DNA from: RGIG464 sp045599585
GTDB lineage: Bacteria; Myxococcota_A; Bradymonadia; UBA4248
NCBI GenBank assembly: GCA_045599585.1
Contig: JAZRWH010000087.1
Coordinates: forward strand, 1-46,867
Direction of reading: 5' to 3'
DNA: 46,867 nucleotides
A model generated the notes under the pieces. That model was not told where the DNA came from. It was given only the letters and a program-made list of their open reading frames with translations, and ran no database searches. Shown here in pieces: positions 17,137 through 24,739 of the stretch (positions within the stretch are counted from its first letter, which is position 1; each line of letters begins with the position of its first letter). Made by a program: the position numbers and the translations under genes.

Positions 17137-17496
17137 CCTTGAAAACCTCTCAAACTCCCTGGTGTCTACATGACACACACGTCTATCTTAACGATAATCT
17201 TCCAACAAGGCCAAAAAGCGGAGTAAAAAAGCACGCTGTCCCGGTTGGCTACCGAAAGGTTTAAAGCTTAAGGATGAAGAGGGGGAAGTGTCCCCCTGAG
17301 CGGCTATTGCCTTTGTTGCGGCAATACGCCGCTACCCCCTCTGCGGCTCCGCCGCCTGTCGTACACAAACGATTCCACTTTCGGCCAAGAAATGCCAAAT
17401 TCAATGACATGACAAGAAAGCACAAAAAAACTATTGCTATTCAACCGACGGAATGAAAGAAGACATGCGCGATTTCGTGGACTTTTGGGAGGAACC
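17137..17496. other. Divergent intergenic region
   Basis: A 360-bp gap between divergent lipoprotein genes. It contains composite repeat R3 (17281-17339) and, at 17485-17493, the GGGAGGA ribosome-binding site of the TPR gene. No clear promoter pair was found on either strand. Confidence 0.5.
17281..17339. repeat. Composite repeat, copy R3
   Basis: GGGGG-AAGTGT-CCCCC, TGA, GCGGC, TATTGCC, a loop of eight bases, GGCAATA, unpaired C, GCCGC, TA, CCCCC. Compared with R1 and R2 the inner stem has changed on both sides (TATTTGC to TATTGCC) and still pairs. Confidence 0.85.
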
Positions 17497-18513
17497 ATGA
17501 AGCATAACGGACTAAGATTTTTTTTGCTGCTCGGTTTGGCACTAAGCCTAGCAGGTTGTGATTATGCCAAAGTTGAGTCCAATACTCTGACTGCACAAGG
17601 CATGAAGTACTACAATCAGGGCAACGCGATTCAGGCAATGAACGCCTTTCGCACTGCTATAACGAAAGATCCCAACAATGATCAGCCGCTATACCGGCTT
17701 GCGCAGCTCGAGATAACACAACACAACTACGACGAAGCCAAGAGTCACCTCGAATCTTGCATTTCATTGCGTCCAGATGTTGCAGAATATTATTATATGC
17801 TCGGAACCGCGCAGTACGAAGAAGCAATGTCTCTGCCCGACACTGAAGACGCTCAAATTTCTAAAGAACGTCTTTTGACCAAGTGCATTGCATCCTTCAA
17901 ACAAACCGTCGATCTTGATCCAGCCTACGCCGAAGCCCATCTTCGCCTCGGTCGCTGCTACCTCGCTAATGATCAGTTTGAAGAAGCCGTACTCGCGTTT
18001 GAAGCTTCCATTAAAGAAAACCCGCACCTCATAAGCTCCGAAAAGAATGGAGCTGCGGTAGCGTTTAAAGAGCTCGGCATGTTGTACGCAAACTACGGCT
18101 TTTATGATAAAGCCATCGCCGTATTTAGCTCAGGCATCCAGCACAATCTCGGCGACTTTCAGCTTGAAATCGAATTCGCCAACGTACTTCAGGATATGGA
18201 GCGATACGAAGAAGCTGTCATGCACTACGAAACTGCATACAGTTTCATCACGTCGAAGGACATCGATATTCAACAGGCTCTTCCTGCGATGTTCGGCGCC
18301 GGTATGACGCATTATCAATTTGCCATGCAGGCCGCCAAACAGACCAAAACACGCGAAAGTAACGACGAATACGAAAAGGCACAAAAATGGTTTAAGCGCT
18401 TCGTTGCAAACGCAGCGACAGACGACGTTCGTGCACAAAAACAAGCCGCCAATGCTTACATTACAGAAATCGATAAGATCCTCAAAAATGGCCTTGAAGC
18501 TGAAGAAGACTAG
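17497..18513 (+). CDS. TPR-repeat lipoprotein
   Basis: The start at 17497 follows GGGAGGA by 5 bp and gives 338 aa with a lipobox LAGC (Cys21). At least five tetratricopeptide-like helical repeats are visible, for example the stretches around GNAIQAMNAFRTAI, AEAHLRLGRCYLANDQFEEA and GFYDKAIAVFSSGI. It is probably an outer-membrane-anchored scaffold for protein assembly, as in the PilF/BamD type of TPR lipoproteins, though no specific member is recognised. It lies 113 bp before a WD40 gene, likely in the same transcription unit. Confidence 0.88.
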   Translation: MKHNGLRFFLLLGLALSLAGCDYAKVESNTLTAQGMKYYNQGNAIQAMNAFRTAITKDPNNDQPLYRLAQLEITQHNYDEAKSHLESCISLRPDVAEYYYMLGTAQYEEAMSLPDTEDAQISKERLLTKCIASFKQTVDLDPAYAEAHLRLGRCYLANDQFEEAVLAFEASIKENPHLISSEKNGAAVAFKELGMLYANYGFYDKAIAVFSSGIQHNLGDFQLEIEFANVLQDMERYEEAVMHYETAYSFITSKDIDIQQALPAMFGAGMTHYQFAMQAAKQTKTRESNDEYEKAQKWFKRFVANAATDDVRAQKQAANAYITEIDKILKNGLEAEED

Positions 18514-18626
18514 ACTTGAAGATGGCTGCTGCCATGCAAAACGTGCAGAAAAGCAAAAAATATTCTATTCTGTGACGACATGAACGCATTCCGTCACTGC
18601 GTTATTTTCAAAAGGAGTTCAATAAA

Positions 18627-19592
18627 ATGACGAAATTAAATAAAGTTTACGATATCCAAACCCCCAGTACGAAGATCCTCGCGGTTGCAATCAAACCTGA
18701 TGGTACGCTTTGCGCAGCCGGCGACCGCGAAGGTTTGACACATATTATTGATATGTCGAGCGGTGAGATCGTCCGCAAACTCAAACAGCATATCGAGTTC
18801 GTTTATGCGATCGCCTTCGAACCGATGTTTGAACATTTAATTACGACGGGCAAAGACAAGAGCGTCCGCGAATGGGATGTCACCACAGCTGGTTTTGTAC
18901 GTGACCACGCGGGTATTTTTGCTTCGGCTACGCCCCATACGCTCGGCGCCCAGAGCTTTAAGCCCAACACCAAAACACACTCAAAAACTATTACAAGCGT
19001 TCAGTGTGCTATGAACGGTGAAACGCGCCTCATGGTTACTGGCGGTCAAGATGGTCTCGTCAAATACTGGCTCAACGGCGAACCTATCCGTTCTTTCTCT
19101 TGGCATGAAGGCCCTGTCTCTTGTGTTCGCTTCCAGCCCGGTACGAACGTCCCGTTCTCGTCTTCCAAAGATAGAACGATCCGTTCATGGAACGTCAATA
19201 ATGGCGCCATGATCCACAAATATCAGGGACACTACGACGAAGTGATTGGCATCGACTTTATCGATCAAGATCACTTCATCAGCGCAGACGCTTCGGGTAC
19301 CGTACGCGTTTGGAACGTTGATAAAGAACAAAGCCTAGGCGAACTCTTTTATGCTCCCGGTCAGGTTCGCTGCATGGCCGTTGACAGCGCACACCACCTT
19401 CTTCTTCTCGGCCTCAATGACGGTCGTCTTATTGGCGTCAACACCCAGTACGACACAAAACCCGAACCGCAGAGTGCCCTCTTTACGCTTGATGACCATG
19501 CCCTAGCGATTCGCTGCATCCATGTTCTCGGCGACAAAGTTGCGACCAGTGACGAAAGCGGCAAAGTTAAAATCTGGAATATCGAAGAATAA
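18627..19592 (+). CDS. WD40-repeat beta-propeller protein
   Basis: A protein of 321 aa preceded by AAAGGAGTT. There is no signal peptide, so it is cytoplasmic. About seven WD40-like blades can be traced through endings such as VREWDV, VKYWLN, IRSWNV, VRVWNV and VKIWNI, with His-Asp-type turns between them. A single seven-bladed propeller fits the length. Such proteins serve as protein-interaction platforms and in bacteria are often linked to Ser/Thr kinase signalling; four kinases lie downstream, but the link is inference. The next gene starts 12 bp after its stop. Confidence 0.88.
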   Translation: MTKLNKVYDIQTPSTKILAVAIKPDGTLCAAGDREGLTHIIDMSSGEIVRKLKQHIEFVYAIAFEPMFEHLITTGKDKSVREWDVTTAGFVRDHAGIFASATPHTLGAQSFKPNTKTHSKTITSVQCAMNGETRLMVTGGQDGLVKYWLNGEPIRSFSWHEGPVSCVRFQPGTNVPFSSSKDRTIRSWNVNNGAMIHKYQGHYDEVIGIDFIDQDHFISADASGTVRVWNVDKEQSLGELFYAPGQVRCMAVDSAHHLLLLGLNDGRLIGVNTQYDTKPEPQSALFTLDDHALAIRCIHVLGDKVATSDESGKVKIWNIEE

Positions 19593-19604
19593 GATAAGAA
19601 GTTT

Positions 19605-20198
19605 ATGAAGGCTCAAGTCAAACTTAACCTGCTTCGTCATGCTGCTGCATGCGTGCTCTGCGCCTGCGCAGCTCTTGCATTCGTATTCGGTGCCTGCAGC
19701 AAAGACAACCAAACGAATACGGCTGCAACTGAAACGACTTCGCACCGCCTCGCAACGCAGGCACTCGACTTGTCCGGTGTCAGCAAAGAAACCTTTGACA
19801 TCAACGAAGATGGCAAAACCGACCAGACGCGCTATGTCATTAAAGGAAGCGGTGACACGCCCGATCAGCTCAAATACGTGATGCACGATATCAACTTTGA
19901 TGGCATCAATGACATCACCGAGTTTTACGAAAACGGTGAGCGTGTCCGCGATGAGATCGACCTTGACTACGATGGCATCTGCGACCTGATCGTCTATTAT
20001 AAAAATGGCATCGTCACTAAAAAAGAATACGCCATTGACTTCGAAGGCAACCTCTACGGCATTCAAATCTTCGACGAAAACGGAAATCGTATTCAAGTCA
20101 TGCGCGATACAAATAATGATGGTGCCATCGATATTGTCGAAAATTACAAACCTGGCGAACAAGAGCCCTACAGCGTTTCCGGGACAAACCCGAAATAA
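19605..20198 (+). CDS. Lipoprotein with Asp-rich calcium-binding-type repeats
   Basis: A protein of 197 aa. A long hydrophobic signal ends in FGAC (Cys31). Four D-x-N/D-x-D-G-x-x-D loops occur at about residues 65, 95, 119 and 168 (such as DINEDGKTD and DTNNDGAIDI), spaced by short beta strands, as in EF-hand-like or FG-GAP/VCBS calcium-binding repeats. It is therefore probably an envelope protein stabilised by Ca2+. It begins 12 bp after the WD40 stop, so co-transcription is very likely. Confidence 0.85.
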   Translation: MKAQVKLNLLRHAAACVLCACAALAFVFGACSKDNQTNTAATETTSHRLATQALDLSGVSKETFDINEDGKTDQTRYVIKGSGDTPDQLKYVMHDINFDGINDITEFYENGERVRDEIDLDYDGICDLIVYYKNGIVTKKEYAIDFEGNLYGIQIFDENGNRIQVMRDTNNDGAIDIVENYKPGEQEPYSVSGTNPK

Positions 20199-20342
20199 CG
20201 ATCACACATCCGCCAGGCCGTTTTCTCCCTTAACCTCTGCACCGAATGTCATCGGTGTAGCTCCGAACAACGCTTGACCGCCTCAGTCAATGCGGTGCTT
20301 GTTTGTATTGTCCTCGTGACAATCATAAGCTCACATCAATCT

Positions 20343-21323
20343 ATGTCCGAAAATACAAAAACATACTTTTATCATCTGCAGAACTTGTTCGTTGCGCTCG
20401 ACTTTCTGCCGTATTCAACGCAGGCTCTTCATTTAGCGAGTGAGTTGAGCGAATCGACTTGTGCATCGCTGACATGCCTCAATGTGTTGGGCAAAATTCC
20501 AACAGGTATGCGCGAAATCCTTTTTCCGTATGCCGCACTCGGTAACGACGAAGTTGAGATCCTCAACGAATTGCGATCTGGTGTCGAAGCCAAAGGCGCC
20601 AAATTCCTGCGCGACACCATGGGTGAAGCCGCAGAACACATGAAGCTTAAAGTTGACTTTGCCCGCGACTCCATGGCCAAATCCATTCTTCACGGCGCAT
20701 CCGAAGTTAACGCAGACCTCATCTTTGCAGGTTCCTACGGCACGAAACCCCATACGACTGGTATTATCGGCAGTATGGCTGCAACATTTGTCGCCTATAC
20801 GCGTACACCGCTTTACCTTGTTAAGGATCCAACTCACCACGGTGCACACAAAAAAATCCTCGTCGCATTTTTAGATCCAGCACTATCTGCACAATTACTG
20901 ACATGGGCAGTTTCATTCGCGATGTGCTACGAAGGCTGCGATGTTGAAATTGTCACCCCTATTGCCGACTGGAACGTTTGCGACCGCTACAACGACTATC
21001 AGGGGTTTGCCCCCAGCGAACGACAACTCGCAAATGCCGTCGAATGCGTTACCAAACGCGCCAAACAAGCCGTTCAGTCGCTCAGCGTTCCGTTCGCTTT
21101 TGAGCAGCATGCACGAGAACTCTCTTTTACGCAACATGCCCCTGTTATGAATCGTGCCTCCGCAGTTCTCAGCGTCGCTGATAAGATCAGCGCAGACCTC
21201 ATTGTGTTGCCCTCTGTTCAGCCGAGTCTCAACGTCGACAACGAAATCCGCGAAGTCGCACGCAACGTCACAGAGTACGCCAATCAAAACTGCCTCATCA
21301 TTCCTGAAGCGTTCCTCAAATAA
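20343..21323 (+). CDS. Tandem universal stress protein (two UspA domains)
   Basis: From ATG 20343, 326 aa; a TTG at 20274 would add a hydrophobic extension without support. The N-terminal Usp domain begins FVALDFLPYSTQAL and has the nucleotide-binding pattern G-x2-G-x9-G-S (GSYG at 130-133, then GS). The C-terminal domain begins KKILVAFLDPAL and lacks a clean G-x2-G-x9-G-S, so it is probably the degenerate half. Such proteins bind ATP and modulate stress responses. It closes the run that starts with the TPR lipoprotein. Confidence 0.88.
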   Translation: MSENTKTYFYHLQNLFVALDFLPYSTQALHLASELSESTCASLTCLNVLGKIPTGMREILFPYAALGNDEVEILNELRSGVEAKGAKFLRDTMGEAAEHMKLKVDFARDSMAKSILHGASEVNADLIFAGSYGTKPHTTGIIGSMAATFVAYTRTPLYLVKDPTHHGAHKKILVAFLDPALSAQLLTWAVSFAMCYEGCDVEIVTPIADWNVCDRYNDYQGFAPSERQLANAVECVTKRAKQAVQSLSVPFAFEQHARELSFTQHAPVMNRASAVLSVADKISADLIVLPSVQPSLNVDNEIREVARNVTEYANQNCLIIPEAFLK

Positions 21324-21520
21324 TCATAACGTATCTGCTTTCAGACGCGCTCCCCTCGAGCGCGCCTTTGCCCTCAACACGCGTTATACTGATCATTTTA
21401 TATATTTGATGATCTTTACTTGAGTTCAGTCAATATACATTGTCATTCCATACGTTTCTGCTTCTTCAATTCTTGCCTATTCAATTGACATTTTTTTAAA
21501 TTAACAAGCAGGCTACAAAT

Positions 21521-22891
21521 ATGGCAACGCAAATTCAAACACCTCAAGATTCTTCAGAGTTTAACAATCTTCAGGGATCTATTTCGACAGCCGTCAACGC
21601 CAGGTCGAGCTTAAAAAACTCTCAGGAAAACACGTCCCTGGCTTCATCAGAGCATATCACAACCCCATTGCCACCCGACTTCGACCTCTCGGACGCTCAC
21701 GATCCCGAAACAGAGGCTCTGCGCGACCATCCCAGTTTGGCTCCCCAATATCACATCGTTCGCCTGCTTGGCCGTGGCTCACAAGGTACAGTTTGGCTCG
21801 CTCGTACTGAATCCGACACTTACGTGGCCATCAAAGCACTTTTGCTCAATGAATTGCTCGAATGGAAATCTACCGAACTGTTCATGCGTGAGATCGAAAC
21901 CCTCAAATCCATGAACGTCCAGGGTACACCAAGATACCTTGATGCGATTGATGCATCTCAGGCTCAGCCCCCATACTACTTTCTCGTTCAGACGTTAATC
22001 ACAGGCCAGACCCTCGAAGATATGCTCAATTCTGGCTATACCTTCACTCCAGAAGATATATCCGCTATCGCACTCGCCGTTCTCCCCATCCTGACCCAGC
22101 TAAGAAGCTTTGTCCCTCCCGTAGTCCACCGAGATATTAAGCCATCCAACCTCATGGCCTCGCATAACGGATACATCAATCTCATCGACTTCGGCACCTC
22201 AATGCTCCACGAAAAATCGTTGGGCGGTACAACCGTCGCAGGCACCGCAGGATACATGGCCCCCGAACAGTGCCTGGGAAGCTCATGCCCAGAGTCTGAT
22301 ATTTATAGTCTTGGGGCAACCCTCGTACACCTGTTGACGGGCGTTCCACCATGGCAAATGACACTCAGTAGCGACATGAAGCTGCTCTTTAAGTCCTACG
22401 TCCCACTCAATACATCGCCACACCTCATTCAGCTTCTCGAGGCAATGCTCGACCCGATCCCGTCTCGCAGACTCAGTAACCTGTCCAAACTCATGCGCAT
22501 GCTCCAAGAAAGCGACGAAGCAACACACACAACTCGCTTTAAGTTTATCACATCATCTATAGATAAAACCCAGACACCTCAAACAACCCAAACTAAGGCC
22601 GTTATCCCCTCCTACAAATTCAATATTCCTGGATTTGATCAACCTGTTTTCGCAAAGTCATGGGTCATCCACGTGGCTTTTTTGGTGGGTATATTCATTC
22701 TGATTCCGTGGTTTGCCAAAACAAAACTGCCCACCAATGTCATTTTTACAATCAGTGCCTCCATCCTAATCATAAACTTGGTGATTTATTATATTTTTTC
22801 ACACTACCAAAGAGTTCAAAACAAAGCGCTATTTGAAAAATTACGCCAAATTCAACAGTGGAAAGAAGAGAAAAAACGCATCAATAAGTAA
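21521..22891 (+). CDS. Membrane-tethered Ser/Thr protein kinase
   Basis: A protein of 456 aa. About 75 disordered residues precede a full Hanks-type kinase domain: glycine loop GRGSQG (84-89), VAIK with K105, HRDIKPSN (203-210), DFG (223-225), and GTAGYMAPEQ (241-250) before the P+1 region. Two membrane helices (about 383-430) end the protein, with a short basic tail and no extracytoplasmic sensor of useful size. The catalytic residues look complete, so it should be active. It is followed 30 bp later by a second kinase. No good promoter is seen in the 197 bp upstream. Confidence 0.92.
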   Translation: MATQIQTPQDSSEFNNLQGSISTAVNARSSLKNSQENTSLASSEHITTPLPPDFDLSDAHDPETEALRDHPSLAPQYHIVRLLGRGSQGTVWLARTESDTYVAIKALLLNELLEWKSTELFMREIETLKSMNVQGTPRYLDAIDASQAQPPYYFLVQTLITGQTLEDMLNSGYTFTPEDISAIALAVLPILTQLRSFVPPVVHRDIKPSNLMASHNGYINLIDFGTSMLHEKSLGGTTVAGTAGYMAPEQCLGSSCPESDIYSLGATLVHLLTGVPPWQMTLSSDMKLLFKSYVPLNTSPHLIQLLEAMLDPIPSRRLSNLSKLMRMLQESDEATHTTRFKFITSSIDKTQTPQTTQTKAVIPSYKFNIPGFDQPVFAKSWVIHVAFLVGIFILIPWFAKTKLPTNVIFTISASILIINLVIYYIFSHYQRVQNKALFEKLRQIQQWKEEKKRINK

Positions 22892-22921
22892 CGCGAAGCC
22901 ATTTATTATTTAATCCATGTA

Positions 22922-24049
22922 ATGAACCATACTCCTATGAACAGCGATATATTCCAGCATCCGTCTCTCATTGGCAAATATACAATTACCCAAAAACTTG
23001 GTCATGGCACACAGGCAAAAATGTTTTTGGCGCAGTCAGCTGCCGGGAAACTCTGTGCCATCAAAGCTTACAATCTCGCAACGATCCCTAACTGGAAAGC
23101 GAATGAGTTGATGGAGCGAGAAATCGAGACGCTGAGAACGCTCGATGTTGAACACGTTCCCCACTGCCTAGAAGTTATTGACGCCAACGCATCCGAAACG
23201 CCGTATATTTTTGTCGTTCAGGAATTTGTATCAGGTTCCTCATTACAAGATATGATTGGCAATGGTCATCGTTTTTCGATTCAAGATATTCTAAATATCA
23301 TGTTGGATCTTACAAAAATACTGCTGACTATCTCTCAAAATTATCACATTGTTCACCGTGATATCAAACCGTCAAATATTATGATTGATGACACAGGTGC
23401 AGCCTGGCTCGTCGACTTTGGAAGTGTCGTCAAAGCTGTCAAACACGAAGGCGGGTCGACGATTGCAGGAACGGCTGGCTATATGTCGCCAGAGCAGTGT
23501 TTAGGCGATGCCGTCCCCGTTTCGGATGTATATTCGCTCGGAATGTCGATTATACATTTACTGACAGGCACAGAACCCTTCGAGTTTTTACAGGAAAACC
23601 TGCGACCGATATATCATGACAAATTACCCACAAATGTTCCCGCCTGGCTCGTTTCATTATTAGATCGCATGATCGAGCCGTTTTATATGCGCCGTGCGAC
23701 GATTGCAGAAGTGTATCGCCAGGTTTCGAGTAAATCGGCAAATGACGTTTTTTGGACCCCCACCCAAGACAAACAGTCTGATCACCCCGAAGCGTCCGTC
23801 CCAGCTAAATTGCATGGCGACATGGTTCAAGCGCCGCTCATCCTTCGCATATCTTCAGAATTAGTTTTTATAATAACATCTCAGTTATCCTGTTTGATTT
23901 ATATGATATGTCTTATTCCCAAAGATAAAATCTTAGTCGCCATAGGATATTATGTTTTTGCAATTCTCTATCTAGCAGTCGTTTTACCCTTATCCCGGGA
24001 AAACAAGGCTGATAGCGTCAGTGGTTTCGATTTTTTCAACCGATATTAA
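22922..24049 (+). CDS. Membrane-tethered Ser/Thr protein kinase
   Basis: A protein of 375 aa. The kinase domain starts almost at the N-terminus: LGHGTQ (26-31), CAIK with K48, HRDIKPSN (145-152), DFG (165-167), GTAGYMSPEQ. Two C-terminal hydrophobic helices (about 312-355) form a membrane hairpin. It shares blocks with the upstream kinase (NELMEREIETL, STIAGTAGYM, EQCLG), so the pair arose by tandem duplication. The ribosome-binding site is weak, so translation may depend on the upstream gene. Confidence 0.92.
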   Translation: MNHTPMNSDIFQHPSLIGKYTITQKLGHGTQAKMFLAQSAAGKLCAIKAYNLATIPNWKANELMEREIETLRTLDVEHVPHCLEVIDANASETPYIFVVQEFVSGSSLQDMIGNGHRFSIQDILNIMLDLTKILLTISQNYHIVHRDIKPSNIMIDDTGAAWLVDFGSVVKAVKHEGGSTIAGTAGYMSPEQCLGDAVPVSDVYSLGMSIIHLLTGTEPFEFLQENLRPIYHDKLPTNVPAWLVSLLDRMIEPFYMRRATIAEVYRQVSSKSANDVFWTPTQDKQSDHPEASVPAKLHGDMVQAPLILRISSELVFIITSQLSCLIYMICLIPKDKILVAIGYYVFAILYLAVVLPLSRENKADSVSGFDFFNRY

Positions 24050-24100
24050 CTAACGCGACCAGATTATAATTCACGCGTTATTATAATTAATCATGAGAGA

Positions 24101-24174
24101 GGGGAAGGCCTTCCCCTGAGCGTCTATCGCCCTTGCCGCCCTTTGGGCAGGCAAAGGCGATACGCCGCTACCCC
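24101..24174. repeat. Composite repeat, copy R4 (long loop)
   Basis: GGGGAAGGCCTTCCCC, TGA, GCGTC, TATCGCC, a loop with a further TTGCC/GGCAA and GCCC/GGGC pairing, GGCGATA, unpaired C, GCCGC, TA, CCCC. The inner stem (TATCGCC/GGCGATA) differs from R1-R3 on both sides. The outer stem has one mismatch. Confidence 0.8.
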
Positions 24175-24303
24175 TTCATAGCCGAACACGATCATCAACT
24201 AAATTACAAAGATTAAGATTCAAGCGAGATGACATACAGTATGATATATTTACGACGATAAAAGAGGTTAAAGTGCTCAAAGTCGACGTCATAGCGAGGG
24301 GCG

Positions 24304-24348
24304 TTGCGGGGGCAAACGCGCTCCCGCAAAGGGGGTAGCGGCGTATTT
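24304..24348. repeat. Partial reverse-oriented composite repeat, R5
   Basis: TTGCGGG (24304-24310) pairs with CCCGCAA (24323-24329), followed by GGGGGTAGCGGCGTAT, the reverse complement of the 3-prime end of the composite repeats. The matching other half is absent, so this looks truncated. Confidence 0.6.
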
Positions 24349-24739
24349 TATCGTTATAATGAGCATTTTTTATGGAAGAAAAACGATTTTAAATGATTGT
24401 TGAATCGATAAAAAAGCCGCGCAGGGGGATTTCCCCCACCAAAGTCATTATATAAACGGCAGGCGGATTAGGCGTTAAGTGTTGATAAAGTGGCGAAATT
24501 TGCGCCACAAGGATTCAAATTTTTATTGAATGCGATGCAAACTAATGATAGAAGCGGAGCATTCCGACCGAGAATTTGAAAAATTTTCGGCAGATTTATG
24601 AATGCAGCTTAAGCTTCTTTTTGAAGTTCGTATAGATATTTTGACTGTATCTCCATAATTCGTCAGCGAAAGGACGACTGATGAAAGAAATACGTTAAGG
24701 ATATTGAAACTTGCGTGAAACAAAAAGCATGGAGGAAAA

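Larger units (their letters stand above)
24050..24739. other. 690-bp intergenic region rich in repeats and hairpins
   Basis: It contains composite repeat R4, a partial reverse copy R5, and three plain hairpins: GGGGG-ATTT-CCCCC near 24424, GTGGCG/GCGCCAC near 24492, and CCGA...TCGG near 24570. AT-rich sequence then leads to the GGAGG ribosome-binding site at 24731. No coding sequence with homology was recognised. Confidence 0.5.

Noticed and set aside
19503..20162. Minus-strand open frame opposite the Ca-binding-type lipoprotein
   Set aside because: It overlaps two plus-strand genes with signal and motif support and looks like a complement of Asp-rich repeats.
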